From positions 1 to 64,000 of the forward strand of contig NZ_MDEB01000002.1 in the NCBI RefSeq assembly GCF_002939945.1: a DNA stretch of 64,000 bases, given 5' to 3'. How positions within the stretch are numbered: position 1 is the first letter of the stretch; each line of letters opens with the position of its first letter. This stretch comes from Xanthomonas arboricola pv. populi (GTDB lineage Bacteria > Pseudomonadota > Gammaproteobacteria > Xanthomonadales > Xanthomonadaceae). Under the pieces are notes generated by a model. The model made no database searches, was not told the origin of the DNA, and saw only the letters and a program-made list of their open reading frames with translations. Below, piece after piece: positions 9,625-20,229 of this stretch. The position numbers were made by a program, and so were the translations under genes.

Positions 9625-9918
9625 GCGGCTGACAAAAAACTGCTGCGTGACGTCTTGCTTGCTTTAGGCGTTCTACTGTGTGGTTTCGTCCATCTGGGTG
9701 ATGGTCTGGGTGACCTGGGCGATGCCAGCGGCCCGCTCGCGTGAGGCGCTGGTGATCTCGCGCATGATGTCGGTGACGCGTTGCACCGAGCGCAACCCCT
9801 GTTGTCCGGGCGGGCGCGGCCGGTGCTCGGAATCGGCATGTACCACTCTTGCACTCCGGTTCTGAGCGCGGCGCACGCACTCACCTGACAACCGCCCGCT
9901 ACGTTTCGGTAGCCGCTC
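9625..9918 (-). mobile_element. MITE-like element copy carrying a chemoreceptor fragment
   Basis: The terminal repeat GCGGCTGACAAA at 9625-9636 and a degenerate partner at 9907-9918 bracket about 294 bp. The part from 9809 to 9903 matches, in inverted orientation, 17694-17791 of the second copy in this window (shared core includes GCTCAGAACCGGAG and GTGATACA/GTGGTACA variants). Between core and left terminus this copy carries about 130 bp of a chemoreceptor signalling domain that the other copy lacks. No transposase is present. No clear target duplication is seen. Confidence 0.6.
9664..9790 (-). pseudogene. Chemoreceptor signalling-domain fragment
   Basis: About 40 codons read [16 protein letters not shown], then [18 protein letters not shown], matching the post-tip helix of the receptors in this window. 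The next codon is TAG where intact receptors have CAG, then N-A and homology ends at another stop. No start, sensor, HAMP or tip is present. It lies inside a MITE-like element, so it is probably a captured or recombined piece rather than a decayed full gene. Confidence 0.85.
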
Positions 9919-9964
9919 TTGGATGGTCAAAGCCAGCAGGCGCGTGGTAGCGATTTGGGGTGGC

Positions 9965-10002
9965 AAAAAAAAGGGTCGCTTCCCCTCGCAAGGAAGCGAC
10001 CC
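9965..10002 (-). terminator. Strong intrinsic terminator of chemoreceptor gene
   Basis: On the minus strand an 11-bp perfect stem GGGTCGCTTCC / GGAAGCGACCC with an 8-nt loop is followed by eight U residues. It lies about 70 bp past the stop of the receptor gene at 10070. Confidence 0.92.
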
Positions 10003-10069
10003 GCAAGACCCGCGCACAACGGATCCAACTACACCCGCATTGTGTTTCTCCACTGCATGAAGGCGCTGC

Positions 10070-12328
10070 TCAGAACTCCTGCCAGTCGCTCTGATCGACC
10101 ACCGTCGCCGATGTGCCGGTAACGGCGCGACGCGGAGCCGACACGGCGCCGGCACGTGCCGCCGGACGCGGTGCCGAGCGTGCGTTGGCAGGCGCCCTGG
10201 CGATGGCCGACAACTGGCGCGCCACCGGTGCGTGTTCGGCAACCTTGAACACGGCGACCGCTTCGGTGAGCTGCTGGGCCTGCTCTTCCATCGCACGTGC
10301 GGCGGCGGTCGCTTCTTCCACCAGCGCGGCGTTCTGCTGAGTGGTTTCGTCCATCTGGGTGACGGTCTGGTTGACCTGCTCGATGCCCGAGTACTGCTCC
10401 TGCGATGCCGAGGAGATCTCGCTCATGATGTTCGTCACGCGCTGCACGCTGGCCACGATTTCGGCCATGGTGGTGCCGGCCTGATCGACCAGGGTTGCGC
10501 CCTGGGTGACCTTGTCGACCGAGTCGTCGATCAGGTGCTTGATCTCCTTGGCGGCACCGGCAGAGCGTTGCGCCAGGGTGCGCACCTCGGAGGCGACCAC
10601 TGCGAAACCGCGGCCTTGCTCACCGGCACGCGCCGCTTCCACTGCGGCATTCAAGGCCAGGATATTGGTCTGGAAGGCGATACCGTCGATAACGCTGATG
10701 ATCTCGGCGATCTTCTTCGACGAGCTCTGGATGTCGGACATGGTGGTGACCACCTTGGCCACCACATCGCCACCTTGCGAGGCCACCGCCGCCGCGCCGA
10801 TGGCGAGCTGGTTGGCCTGGCTGGCGTGTTCGGCATTCTGCTTGACGGTGGAGGTGAGTTCTTCCATCGAAGCGGCGGTTTCCTCCAGATTGGCGGCCTG
10901 TTGCTCGGTGCGCTGCGACAGATCCTGGTTGCCGGAGGCGATCTCGCCCGATGCCAGGCCGATCGCGTCGGCAGCGGTCTGGATGCGGCCCACGATGCCG
11001 GCCAGCTGTTCGGCGGTGGCGTTGGCGTCGTCGCGCATCTGTGCAAACACACCCTGGTACTGGCCACTCATGCGCGCGGTGAGATCGCCTGCGGCGATCG
11101 ACTGCAGCAGGCCGGACAGCGACTGCAGATTGCCGTCGGCAGTGGCCATCAGGTGATTGAGGCTTTCCACCATGATGCGGAAATCGAACTGGAACTGCTC
11201 GGCATTGCCGCGCGCGGTGAAGTCGCCGTTGGCAGCGGCCTGCGCCAATTGCTTGATCTCCGTGTTCATCGTCGACAGGTTCAACTTGACCTGGTTCATC
11301 GCAGTGGTGATGGCGGCTTTCTCGCCCGGCAGTTGCGGCATGTCCTCGGTGAGGTCGCCGATCGCATAGCGTTCCACCAGATGGATGGTCTGCGTCTCTA
11401 GCCTGATGTGCGCGGCGACCAGCTCGTTGGTGTCCTTGGCCATGCGACCGAAGTCGCCCGGGAATGCACCGGCATCCATGCGGAAGCTGATCTGGCCATC
11501 GTCATGGCGCTTGGCCATGTCCAATTGCGCACTGATCAGGTTGCGCACCTGGCTCTGCATGCGGTCCATTGCATGCAACAGGCGGCCGGTCTCGTCGTTG
11601 GCCTGCGTCCTTACATCGTTGTCGAGATTGCCGTCGGCGATCGCCTCGGCGGCGCGGGTAGCCTGGGCCAGCGGGCGCACCAGGCTGCGGGTGATCAAAA
11701 GCGCCAGCAAACCGCTGATCAACACGACCGCCAGGCCGCCGCCGATCAGCATGCTGCGCCCGTGGTCCATCGAGGTGTTGGCCGCAGCGTACGCTTCCAG
11801 ACTGCGGTGTCGCTGCAATTTGGCGTAATCGGCGATGGCATCCTGCCAGCGCTGGGTGGCGGGACCCGAACTCTGCATCAACACCTCCAGCGCTGTGTCG
11901 CTCTTCCCGGCCAGCCCGAGATCGATGACCTGCTGGTTCGCGCTTCTTGACTTCTCACGGGCCTGGTCGATCCGGTTGCGAATCGCTGTGCCTTCAGCCG
12001 TTGCGGGAAAAGCGTAAAGCTTTTCGCGTTCCTGGTCATAGTGCAGGCGCTGCTGGCCGATGATGTTGGCAAAACGCAGATTATCTTCTTGCGACGTCGG
12101 TAACACGATGTTGCGCAACTGCACCGCGATGACCGAGCTGGCGTTGGTCATTTCCTGGGCATGTTGGATCATCGTGATATTGCGGTTGACGATGGTATTG
12201 AGAGACGTCCGCGCCTGCGCAAGGGTGTATACGCCGGCAACCACCAGTGCGCACGACAGCAGGATGAGTGTGCCGAAGGCGAAGGTTAGTCGCTTGCCGA
12301 CGTTGTAGCGTTGAAGAAGGGCGATCAT
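10070..12328 (-). CDS. Methyl-accepting chemotaxis protein, four-helix-bundle sensor
   Basis: A 752-residue receptor: TM1 (about 12-32), a periplasmic four-helix-bundle sensor of the Tar/Tsr type (about 33-190), TM2 (about 195-215), HAMP, a second HAMP-like repeat region and the signalling hairpin with [20 protein letters not shown]. The C-terminus is SDWQEF, a CheR-docking pentapeptide. The start at [14 protein letters not shown] is chosen; an upstream Met 30 codons earlier would add a charged leader with no precedent. The ligand is not predictable. A U-tract terminator follows it. Confidence 0.93.
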   Translation of the reverse strand: MIALLQRYNVGKRLTFAFGTLILLSCALVVAGVYTLAQARTSLNTIVNRNITMIQHAQEMTNASSVIAVQLRNIVLPTSQEDNLRFANIIGQQRLHYDQEREKLYAFPATAEGTAIRNRIDQAREKSRSANQQVIDLGLAGKSDTALEVLMQSSGPATQRWQDAIADYAKLQRHRSLEAYAAANTSMDHGRSMLIGGGLAVVLISGLLALLITRSLVRPLAQATRAAEAIADGNLDNDVRTQANDETGRLLHAMDRMQSQVRNLISAQLDMAKRHDDGQISFRMDAGAFPGDFGRMAKDTNELVAAHIRLETQTIHLVERYAIGDLTEDMPQLPGEKAAITTAMNQVKLNLSTMNTEIKQLAQAAANGDFTARGNAEQFQFDFRIMVESLNHLMATADGNLQSLSGLLQSIAAGDLTARMSGQYQGVFAQMRDDANATAEQLAGIVGRIQTAADAIGLASGEIASGNQDLSQRTEQQAANLEETAASMEELTSTVKQNAEHASQANQLAIGAAAVASQGGDVVAKVVTTMSDIQSSSKKIAEIISVIDGIAFQTNILALNAAVEAARAGEQGRGFAVVASEVRTLAQRSAGAAKEIKHLIDDSVDKVTQGATLVDQAGTTMAEIVASVQRVTNIMSEISSASQEQYSGIEQVNQTVTQMDETTQQNAALVEEATAAARAMEEQAQQLTEAVAVFKVAEHAPVARQLSAIARAPANARSAPRPAARAGAVSAPRRAVTGTSATVVDQSDWQEF

Positions 12329-12763
12329 GTTGGGTCTCAAGGCAGCTGGCAAAAATGGGCGATGCGCGTCGGCTCGTCCGCGCGCTGGTCGATACGTGGA
12401 GCTAGCCAAGGCGGGCAACCGTCAGGCCGATCCATCGGTGCCTGTGATGCTTCGTCTATGGACTATCGATTGCACGACAGCCACGCGGGCTTGTGGTCTA
12501 TAACGGTCAGAATCGTCATTGCTTGACTCGCCAATCCGGCTTCTGTATATCGCGGCGTCACCAAGGTGACGCTGATGTGTACGAGCTATCGGAAAGCGCC
12601 GATACAGCGGCGTGCGCAAGGTGACGGCAGGCGACTGGATTCACCTCGTCCTCATGCGGTTGAAAGGCCGCGCCGATGCCTGGACGCGGGTTGAGCGCGG
12701 CCAGGTGGACGGGTACTGTGCCGCGACGGGTAGGCTGACGCGCCGTCGTTTTTTTAGCGGCTC
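12329..12763. other. 435-bp spacer between two chemoreceptor genes
   Basis: No coding potential is apparent. It contains a possible sigma-28 box at 12500-12526, a tight hairpin GCGTCACC-AA-GGTGACGC at 12555-12572, an inverted TATCGG/CCGATA pair near 12590, and a plus-strand hairpin CGACGG/CCGTCG (12724-12747) followed by seven T. The last could end a plus-strand transcript. Confidence 0.5.
12500..12526 (-). promoter_or_regulatory. Possible sigma-28 promoter of the four-helix-bundle chemoreceptor
   Basis: The minus strand reads TCAA-N15-ACCGTTAT. The -35 and spacing fit; the -10 differs from GCCGATAA at three positions. It would leave a leader of about 165 nt, long compared with the other sites here. 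Confidence 0.35.
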
Positions 12764-15022
12764 TTAGAACTCAGCCCAGTCCGACTCGTTGGATGGCGCC
12801 GCCGCCACTGCAGCGCGTGCGCCCGTCCTGGCGGCAGGCGAAGTGGGAACCTTGGCGCCAGCGGCGACAGGCCGCTTGGCAGCGATCTGGCGCACCACCG
12901 GTATTGCGCGCTTCACCGCTTCCAGCTCGGCCGACAGGCGGAACAAGGCCACCGCATCGGTGAGCTGCTGCGCCTGTTCCTCCATCGAACGCGCGGCGGC
13001 GCTGGCTTCTTCCACCAGCGCAGCGTTTTGCTGGGTGGCCTCGTCCATCTGGGTGACGGTCTGGTTGACCTGCTCGATGCCGGCCGACTGTTCCTGCGAG
13101 GCGGCGGAGATCTCGCTCATGATGTCGGTGACGCGCTGCACCGAAGAGACGATCTCGCTCATGGTGCTGCCGGCCTGGTTCACCAGCGCCGAGCCTTCGG
13201 CGACCTTGTTGACCGAATCGTCGATCAGGCTCTTGATTTCCTTCGCGGCGCCGGCCGAACGCTGCGCCAGGGTGCGCACTTCCGAGGCGACCACGGCGAA
13301 GCCGCGGCCCTGTTCGCCGGCACGCGCGGCTTCCACCGCCGCGTTCAAGGCCAGGATATTGGTCTGGAAGGCGATGCCGTCGATGACGCTGATGATCTCG
13401 GCGATCTTCTTGGACGAGGTCTGGATAACGGACATGGTGGTGACCACCTGGTCGACCACGCTGCCGCCGTGCGAGGCCACATCGGCTGCGCCGATCGCCA
13501 GCTGATTGGCCTGACGTGCGTGCTCGGCATTCTGCTTGACGGTGGAGGTGAGCTCTTCCATCGAGGCGGCGGTTTCTTCCAGGTTGGCGGCCTGCTGCTC
13601 GGTACGCTGCGACAGGTCGTTGTTGCCGGCGGCGATTTCGCCAGCGGCGGTGTTGATCGCCAACGTTGAGTGCTTGATGCGCCCGACGATGTCGGTCAGG
13701 CGCTGGGTGGTGGCATTGGCATCGTCACGCAGGCGCGCGAACACGCCGTGGAATTCGCCGTCCATGCGTGCGGTCAGATCGCCTTCGGCCACCGCGCCGA
13801 GCAGCTGCGACAGCTTGCCCAGATTGCGGTCGCTGACGTCCATCATCGAGTTCAGATCGGCCACCATCACCGCGAAGTCGTACTTGAAGCGCGCCGCGTC
13901 GCCGCGTGCGCTGAAATCGCCGGCCGCTGCGGCCTGCGCCAGCTGCTTGATCTCGGTGTTGATCGACAACAGGCTGGCCTTGGCCGCATCCATCGCTTCA
14001 TGCAGGATGGCGCGGCTGGCCGGCAGACGGCGTGCGTCCTGGGTCAGGTCGCCCTGTGCGTACTGGTTGAGGATGCGGACCGAGTCGGTGATGGCATCCA
14101 GATGCTCGAAGATCATCGTGTTGATGCCGCAGGCCAGCGTGCCGTACACGCCGGGGAAATCCTCCGGCATGCGGTGGGTCATGTCTTCGGCCGCATGCAG
14201 GTGCGACATGCGCGCGGTCTCGTCGCTGAAGCGGCGCAACATCTGCGTCATGCCGCCGGTGGCTTCGAGCATCTGGCCGATTTCGTCGTTGCCGGTCTTG
14301 CTGACCTGTACGCCCAGATCGCCACGCGAGACCGCCTTGATGGCGCCCAGCGCCTTGGACAGCGGATTGGTGATGCTGCGCGCGATCAGCCAGCCGAAAG
14401 TCACCGACAGCGCTGCCATCAGCAGCGTGCCGAGCAGCAGCACCGCGCTGGTCAGCTGGAACGACGCGGCGCTGGCCGCGACCATGTCGCTCAGTGCCTT
14501 GGACTGCTGTGCATAGAGCTTGTCGACCGAGGCGAACAGTTCCTTGCGTATCTCGCCGGACTGCTTGCGCGAGAAGTCCATCGCCGCCGCGCGGTCGGGT
14601 GCTGCATAGAGCTTGCGCAGCTGCTGGTTGGCGGCGAAGTAGCGCGTGCTGGCATCGGTCAGCTTTGCGTATTCGGCCTTCAGCGGCGAGGTGGCGCCGA
14701 TCTTGGCGTCCAGGAGCTTTTGCGTCTCGACGTATTTGGCCTGGATCTCGTCCATGCGCTTGAAGAACATCGCATAGCGTTCCGGATCGTCGAGATTGAC
14801 GAACTGGCCCACTTCATAGACGCGGAATTCGCCGGCAAAGCCACGCAGTTCGGACAGACGGCTCAGCACCGGCACCACGTCCTGGTGGATCAGGGTGGTC
14901 TGCTGCTGCATCTGCCGCATGCGCGAAAAACCGAGCCCGCCCAGCAAGGCGGTCAGCACGGCACTCAGGCAAAAGGCAAACATCAGTTTGCGGCGGATCG
15001 GCCAATCGTTGAACTTGTTCAT
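12764..15022 (-). CDS. Methyl-accepting chemotaxis protein
   Basis: A 752-residue receptor starting [17 protein letters not shown], with TM1 (about 12-32), a helical periplasmic sensor (about 35-190), TM2 (about 192-215), HAMP, a further linker and the signalling hairpin. The hairpin is almost identical to that of its neighbours. The sensor contains [19 protein letters not shown], related to the same region in the receptor at 17.9 kb and the orphan sensor at 20.2 kb. The C-terminus SDWAEF is a variant of the CheR pentapeptide (Ala for Gln). Confidence 0.93.
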   Translation of the reverse strand: MNKFNDWPIRRKLMFAFCLSAVLTALLGGLGFSRMRQMQQQTTLIHQDVVPVLSRLSELRGFAGEFRVYEVGQFVNLDDPERYAMFFKRMDEIQAKYVETQKLLDAKIGATSPLKAEYAKLTDASTRYFAANQQLRKLYAAPDRAAAMDFSRKQSGEIRKELFASVDKLYAQQSKALSDMVAASAASFQLTSAVLLLGTLLMAALSVTFGWLIARSITNPLSKALGAIKAVSRGDLGVQVSKTGNDEIGQMLEATGGMTQMLRRFSDETARMSHLHAAEDMTHRMPEDFPGVYGTLACGINTMIFEHLDAITDSVRILNQYAQGDLTQDARRLPASRAILHEAMDAAKASLLSINTEIKQLAQAAAAGDFSARGDAARFKYDFAVMVADLNSMMDVSDRNLGKLSQLLGAVAEGDLTARMDGEFHGVFARLRDDANATTQRLTDIVGRIKHSTLAINTAAGEIAAGNNDLSQRTEQQAANLEETAASMEELTSTVKQNAEHARQANQLAIGAADVASHGGSVVDQVVTTMSVIQTSSKKIAEIISVIDGIAFQTNILALNAAVEAARAGEQGRGFAVVASEVRTLAQRSAGAAKEIKSLIDDSVNKVAEGSALVNQAGSTMSEIVSSVQRVTDIMSEISAASQEQSAGIEQVNQTVTQMDEATQQNAALVEEASAAARSMEEQAQQLTDAVALFRLSAELEAVKRAIPVVRQIAAKRPVAAGAKVPTSPAARTGARAAVAAAPSNESDWAEF

Positions 15023-15063
15023 CAGGTACTCCGGGATCTTGCGCAGGAACGCTGTCCAGCACG

Positions 15064-15091
15064 CTAACGGCTGCAGGGCATGAATTCTTCA
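15064..15091 (-). promoter_or_regulatory. Possible sigma-28 promoter of chemoreceptor gene
   Basis: The minus strand reads TGAA-N16-GCCGTTAG (or GAAG-N15-GCCGTTAG). The -10 differs from GCCGATAA at two positions. The end lies 41 bp before the receptor ATG, giving a leader near 35 nt. Confidence 0.4.
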
Positions 15092-15200
15092 CCTGTGGAG
15101 GATGAAAGGTGCGGTGGCCGACTTGCGTGTACTGCGATCAAGCTGCTGGACAAACGGCGGTGGCGGGCAGGCTGAGCCGGCCGGTCGAGCGTCACGCACA

Positions 15201-15234
15201 TGCATGCAGCTGCCTGACTGCGGCAGCGCATGCA
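15201..15234 (-). terminator. Palindromic hairpin just past chemoreceptor stop
   Basis: A 13-bp stem with one unpaired A (TGCATGC-A-GCTGCC pairing with GGCAGC-GCATGCA) starts 4 bp past the stop of the receptor at 15239. It lacks a U-tract, so it may be a 3'-end stabiliser or weak terminator. Confidence 0.5.
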
Positions 15235-15238
15235 CGGT

Positions 15239-17479
15239 TCAGAAGTCCTGCCATTGACCGTTGTTGCCGGTGGCGACCACCGAGATGGTTGCCTGCTTGC
15301 GTGGAACGGCTGCGGCGGAGCCGCGCTTGAGCGCAGTCACTGCCGGTTTGAGCGCTGGCGCTGCCGCCATGGGTTCCGGCGCATCGGCGAGCGTGAAGCG
15401 CGACACGGCCTGCGTCAGCTGGCGGGCCTGTTCTTCCATCGCCCGTGCAGCAGCAGTGGCTTCTTCCACCAATGCCGCGTTCTGCTGGGTGGCCTCGTCC
15501 ATCTGGGTCACGGTGCGGTTGACCTGCTCGATGCCGCTGGACTGTTCCTGCGAGGCCGCAGAAATCTCGCCCATGATGTCGGTGACGCGCTGCACGCTTG
15601 CCACGATCTCGGCCATGGTGGTGCCGGCCTGATCCACCAGTGCCGAACCCTGCGCCACCTTGCCGACCGAGTCGTCGATCAGATGCTTGATCTCCTTGGC
15701 CGCGCCGGCCGAACGCTGTGCCAGGGTGCGCACTTCCGAGGCGACCACCGCAAACCCGCGGCCCTGTTCGCCGGCACGTGCCGCTTCCACCGCTGCGTTC
15801 AAGGCCAGGATATTGGTCTGGAAGGCGATGCCGTCGATGACGGAGATGATGTCGGCGATCTTCCTGGACGAGGTCTGGATGCCGGACATGGTGTCCACCA
15901 CCTGGCTGACCACCTGACCGCCTTGCGAGGCCACATCGGCTGCGCCGATCGCCAGCTGGTTGGCCTGACGTGCGCTTTCGGCGTTCTGCTTGACGGTGGA
16001 GGTGAGTTCCTCCATCGAGGCGGCGGTTTCTTCCAGGTTGGCGGCCTGCTGCTCGGTACGCTGCGACAGGTCGTTGTTGCCGGCGGCGATCTCGCTGGCC
16101 GAACAGGTGATGGAGCCGGCGGCCTGCTGGATGCGCCCGACGATGCCGGCCAGCTGCGTGGCAGTGGCGTTGGCATCGTCCCGCATCCGTGCGAACACGC
16201 CCTGGAACTGACCATCCATGCGCGCGGTGAGGTCGCCCGCGGCCAGCGCCGCCAGCAGCTCGGACAGCTTGCCCAGGTTGCGGTCGCTGACTTCCATCAT
16301 CGCGTTGAGGTCGTGGATCATGCGCGCCGAGTCGTGCCTGAAGCGGGTCGCATCGCCGCGCTGGCTGAAGTCGCCATTGGCCGCGGCCTGGGCCAGGCGC
16401 TTGATCTCGACGTTGATCGCCAGCAGGCTGGCCTTGGCCGCATCCATCGCTTCGTGCGGCACCGCACGCGTGCCGGGCAGGCGCGCGGCGTCGCGCGACA
16501 GATCGCCTTGCGCGTATTCGTTGAGGATGCCGATCGCATCGACGATGGCGTCCAGGTGTTCGAAGATCATCGTGTTGATGCCGCCGGCCAGCTCGCCGTA
16601 GACACCGGGGAAATCGGTCGGCATGCGGTGGCTGACGTCTTCGCCGGCGTGCATGTGCATCATCACCTTGGTCTGCGCGGAGAAGCGCTCCAGCGTGTGC
16701 ACCATGTCGTCGGTGGCCTTCAGCATCTGGCCGATTTCATCGCTGCCGTGCTCGGCGGTGCGCACGCTCAGATCGCCACGCGCCACGCCCTTGATGGCAG
16801 CGAGCGCACGCGACACCGGCTCCAGGATCGAATTGCCGATCAGCCAGCCCACCAACAGGTTGATCAGCACCAGCACGCCGCCGGCCATCGTGATGATGCC
16901 GGTGAAGACCAGCGCCTGCGACTGGGTGTCGTCCAGATACACACCCGTGCCGATGACCCAGCCCCACGGCTTGTACAACGACGCGTAGGAAGTCTTCTGC
17001 ACCGGGTCTTTTTGGCCGGGCTTGGCCCAGGCGTAGTCGACGTAGCCGCCGCCTGCCCGGGCCACGGCGACGAAGGCCGGGAAGATACGCTTGCCGTCCG
17101 GGCTCAGCACATCATTGAGCGGCTTGCCGTTGAGATCCGGGCGGGTGGGGTGCATCAGCATCACCGGCGCCTGGTCGGTGACGTAGATGTAATCCACGCC
17201 GCCACGCGCGCGCATGCTGGACAAGGTATGCAGTGCGGCTTTCTTGGCGCTGTCCACATCCATCTCGCCCTTCTCGGCGCGCTCGGCATAGCCGTTGACC
17301 ACCGCAGTCGCCATTTCGATCTGGCTCTTGAGCGCATCGCGACGCGTGTCGGTGAGATCCAAGTACTGGATGCGTGCGGCGATCACCGCCAGCGCGATGA
17401 TGCCCAGCGCCACCAGCGCGGTCTGCGCCAGAAACTTGCGCTTCAGCGGCACGTTGGCCAGCGTGTTCTTGAATGTCAT
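15239..17479 (-). CDS. Methyl-accepting chemotaxis protein with single-Cache sensor
   Basis: A 746-residue receptor. After TM1 (about 12-32) the periplasmic part (about 35-190) has the features of a single-Cache (sCache_2) domain: [53 protein letters not shown]. Members of this family often bind small carboxylates, so an organic-acid ligand is plausible. TM2, HAMP and the standard hairpin follow, and the C-terminus is GQWQDF, a CheR pentapeptide variant. The start is Met of [12 protein letters not shown]; the in-frame upstream extension of 108 codons runs through the MITE-like element and is rejected. Confidence 0.93.
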   Translation of the reverse strand: MTFKNTLANVPLKRKFLAQTALVALGIIALAVIAARIQYLDLTDTRRDALKSQIEMATAVVNGYAERAEKGEMDVDSAKKAALHTLSSMRARGGVDYIYVTDQAPVMLMHPTRPDLNGKPLNDVLSPDGKRIFPAFVAVARAGGGYVDYAWAKPGQKDPVQKTSYASLYKPWGWVIGTGVYLDDTQSQALVFTGIITMAGGVLVLINLLVGWLIGNSILEPVSRALAAIKGVARGDLSVRTAEHGSDEIGQMLKATDDMVHTLERFSAQTKVMMHMHAGEDVSHRMPTDFPGVYGELAGGINTMIFEHLDAIVDAIGILNEYAQGDLSRDAARLPGTRAVPHEAMDAAKASLLAINVEIKRLAQAAANGDFSQRGDATRFRHDSARMIHDLNAMMEVSDRNLGKLSELLAALAAGDLTARMDGQFQGVFARMRDDANATATQLAGIVGRIQQAAGSITCSASEIAAGNNDLSQRTEQQAANLEETAASMEELTSTVKQNAESARQANQLAIGAADVASQGGQVVSQVVDTMSGIQTSSRKIADIISVIDGIAFQTNILALNAAVEAARAGEQGRGFAVVASEVRTLAQRSAGAAKEIKHLIDDSVGKVAQGSALVDQAGTTMAEIVASVQRVTDIMGEISAASQEQSSGIEQVNRTVTQMDEATQQNAALVEEATAAARAMEEQARQLTQAVSRFTLADAPEPMAAAPALKPAVTALKRGSAAAVPRKQATISVVATGNNGQWQDF

Positions 17480-17520
17480 GGCGGGTATCCAACGAAGGCG
17501 AGGAGTCGGGGGATACAGCC

Positions 17521-17547
17521 GTAGCGACCTCGCCCGAGAAATATTGA
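17521..17547 (-). promoter_or_regulatory. Possible sigma-28 promoter of the Cache chemoreceptor
   Basis: The minus strand reads TCAA-N15-GTCGCTAC. The -35 and spacing match other FliA-type sites here but the -10 keeps only five of eight bases. It ends 42 bp before the ATG. Confidence 0.3.
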
Positions 17548-17681
17548 GTGTTGTCCGACAGCCGGTTCTGGCGGCTTCCGGCGCGCGTCGATTTTTTTGA
17601 CCGGCCGCTAGGCCCGACGCACGCAGCGGACAGGCCAGGGGCCGACGAACGCCCCCGGTGCAGGGGCAGAAACGACTAAGC

Positions 17682-17819
17682 GCGGCTGACAAAACGTAGC
17701 CAGCGGTGGTCAGGTAAGTGCGGGCGGCGCGCTCAGAACCGGAGGGTAAGAGTGATACACGCCGATTCCGCGCGCCGACCGCGCCCGCCCGGCGGCCGCG
17801 CACGAGGTTTGTCAGCCGC
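17682..17819 (+). mobile_element. MITE-like element, 138 bp with 12-bp terminal inverted repeats
   Basis: Perfect terminal inverted repeats GCGGCTGACAAA at 17682-17693 and TTTGTCAGCCGC at 17808-17819 enclose a 114-bp core with no reading frame of note. The core is repeated in inverted orientation at 9809-9903. It fills the spacer between two receptor genes. No transposase is encoded; mobilisation would have to be in trans. Confidence 0.65.
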
Positions 17820-17883
17820 TCAAAGCCCTGGCAACCTGGTCGTGGCGGCCGCAGGATCGGTGGCTCGCAAGGTCAGAAGATGC

Positions 17884-20166
17884 CTAGAACTCCTGCCAGC
17901 TCGAATCGCCATTGGACGCCGTCGCAGTGGTCAGGGGGAACGCCACTGACCTGCTGTGTTTCGACCTTGCGGAAACCGGTGTCGGCGCTTCCGGGGGGCG
18001 GGCGTCCGGCACCTTGGCGCCTGACTGGCGTTGGGTGACAGGCCGATGTGACATCGCCGCCAGTGCGTCGATCTGCTGGACCTTGAAGATTGATACCGCA
18101 TCGGAGAGCTGACTGGCCTGGTCCTCCATTGCACGGATGGCGGAGGTGGCTTTTTCCACCAGGGCGGTGTTCTGCTGGGTGGCCTCGTCCATCTGCGTCA
18201 CGGTCAGATTGACCTGTTCGATGCCGGCCGACTGTTCCTGCGAGGCGGCGGAGATCTCGCCCATGATGTGGGTCACGCTCTGTACGCTGGCGACGATCTC
18301 GGCCATGGTCTGGCCGGCGTGACCCACCAGCGCCGATCCTTCGGCGACCTTGCCGACCGAATCGTCTATCAGTCCCTTGATTTCCTTTGCCGCAGCGGCC
18401 GAGCGCTGCGCCAGGGTGCGCACCTCGGAAGCCACGACCGCAAAGCCGCGGCCCTGTTCACCGGCGCGTGCGGCCTCCACCGCGGCGTTCAGCGCCAGGA
18501 TATTGGTCTGAAACGCGATACCGTCGATGACAGAGATGATCTCGGCGATCCTTTTCGACGATGCCTCGATGCCGCTCATCGTCATGACGACCTTGCCGAC
18601 CACATCGCCACCGCGCGAGGCCACATCGGCAGCGCTGATAGCGAGCTGGTTGGCCTGGCGGGCGTGCTCCGCGTTCTGCCTGACGGTGGAGGTAAGCTCC
18701 TCCATCGAGGCAGCGGTTTCCTCAAGACTTGCGGCCTGTTGTTCGGTTCGGCGCGCCAGGTCGTCGTTGCCGCTGGCGATGTCGCTGGCGGCGGTGTTGA
18801 TCGAACCGGACGAGTGCTGGATGCGCGCCACGATCTCGGTCAGCTGCTGCACGGTGGTGTTGGCATCGTCGCGCATGACCGCGAACACGCCGTGGAACTC
18901 GCCATCCATGCGCACCGTGAGGTTGCCCTCGGCGATGGCCCGCAGCAACCGTGAGAACGCTGCGAGGTTGGTGTCGGCGGTGGCCATCATGGTGTTGAGG
19001 TTCTCGACCATGACGCGGAAGTCGTTGTCGAAGCGGGTGACGTCTCCGCGCTGCGAGAAGTCGCCGACGCTGGCGGCACGGGCCAGCTGCTGAATCTGGG
19101 TGTTGACGGCCAGCAGATTACGCTTGGCCTCTTTCATCGTCTGGCTGAGCACTGACTTTTCGCCAGGCAGATCCTGCATGTCCACCGAAAGGTCGCCCAC
19201 GGCATAGCGCTTGGTGATGCCCATCAACTGCATCTTGACCGCGATGTGCGCGGCGACCAGATCGTTGGTGTTTCGCACCATTGCTCCATATTCGCCGGGA
19301 AAGGCATCTTGATCGATGCGGTAGCTGATCCAGCCCAGCTCATGTTGCCTTGCCATCTCGTTCTGGGCGTCCACGACCGCGCGGATGCGAGTGCGCATGG
19401 CCAGCATGTCATCAATCAGCAGCCCGAGCTCGTCTCGGCCGCCGCTCTCGACGTGGGTATCCAGTTCGCCCTTGGCGACCGCACGCGACAACGCAGTGGC
19501 CGCACGCAACTGCCGGTTGATGCTGCGCGACACCAGCCAGCCGGTACCCAGCGCCACGCAAAGCGTCGCCAGCAGCAACCCCACGATCATCAGTTTGGTG
19601 TGCGCCAGCAGGCTGCGGGTGGCGACCAATTCCTGATCCAGCTGAGCCACGTTACGCTCGTTGAGCGCGATCAGCTTCTCGAACAAAACACGGCGTAGCG
19701 GCCGCGACTGTGTGTCGGAGATGGTTCGCGCAGTCGCCGCATCGTGCGCACGCACTGCATCGCCCAGGCGCTGATTTGCGGCAAGGTAGCCGGCAAGTGA
19801 GCTCGCCGCGGCATCGTAGAGGGCGCGCTCGCCGGGAGCCTGGATGGTTGCCTCGAAGCGCGCCTGTTGGCGGGCGAGATCTTCACGTGCGGTCTGGATG
19901 CGGGTGAAGTAGTCGGCGGTCGCGTCGGACTCGTCGATGTGTGCAAGCTGCGCAAGCTCGTAGGTGCGGATCTCGCCAAGCTGCGCGCGGATCTCGGCCA
20001 GCGACTGCGTGGCCGGGATCCATTTACCCTCGACGCGCCGAAACTCCTCCATCGACTCGCTTGTGCGGGCATAGACCACTAAGCCCAGCAGCAGGGTCAG
20101 CAGGCTGCTGGACGCGAACACCAACGCCAGTTTGTAGACAATCCCGAGGTCGGAAAACCATTTCAT
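17884..20166 (-). CDS. Methyl-accepting chemotaxis protein
   Basis: A 760-residue receptor: TM1 (about 10-30), helical sensor (about 32-188), TM2 (about 192-212), HAMP, second linker and signalling hairpin. The hairpin has small differences from the other copies ([22 protein letters not shown]), including Lys for Glu in one methylation-helix stretch. It ends SSWQEF. It begins 63 bp after an orphan sensor gene with a related sensor domain, and the two probably share one sigma-28 transcript. Confidence 0.92.
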   Translation of the reverse strand: MKWFSDLGIVYKLALVFASSSLLTLLLGLVVYARTSESMEEFRRVEGKWIPATQSLAEIRAQLGEIRTYELAQLAHIDESDATADYFTRIQTAREDLARQQARFEATIQAPGERALYDAAASSLAGYLAANQRLGDAVRAHDAATARTISDTQSRPLRRVLFEKLIALNERNVAQLDQELVATRSLLAHTKLMIVGLLLATLCVALGTGWLVSRSINRQLRAATALSRAVAKGELDTHVESGGRDELGLLIDDMLAMRTRIRAVVDAQNEMARQHELGWISYRIDQDAFPGEYGAMVRNTNDLVAAHIAVKMQLMGITKRYAVGDLSVDMQDLPGEKSVLSQTMKEAKRNLLAVNTQIQQLARAASVGDFSQRGDVTRFDNDFRVMVENLNTMMATADTNLAAFSRLLRAIAEGNLTVRMDGEFHGVFAVMRDDANTTVQQLTEIVARIQHSSGSINTAASDIASGNDDLARRTEQQAASLEETAASMEELTSTVRQNAEHARQANQLAISAADVASRGGDVVGKVVMTMSGIEASSKRIAEIISVIDGIAFQTNILALNAAVEAARAGEQGRGFAVVASEVRTLAQRSAAAAKEIKGLIDDSVGKVAEGSALVGHAGQTMAEIVASVQSVTHIMGEISAASQEQSAGIEQVNLTVTQMDEATQQNTALVEKATSAIRAMEDQASQLSDAVSIFKVQQIDALAAMSHRPVTQRQSGAKVPDARPPEAPTPVSARSKHSRSVAFPLTTATASNGDSSWQEF

Positions 20167-20229
20167 CGCCGTGCTCCTGCGGTGCCGGCGGTGGCCGGCG
20201 CTGCGCCTGTTGGGTGGGTGGGTGTCATC

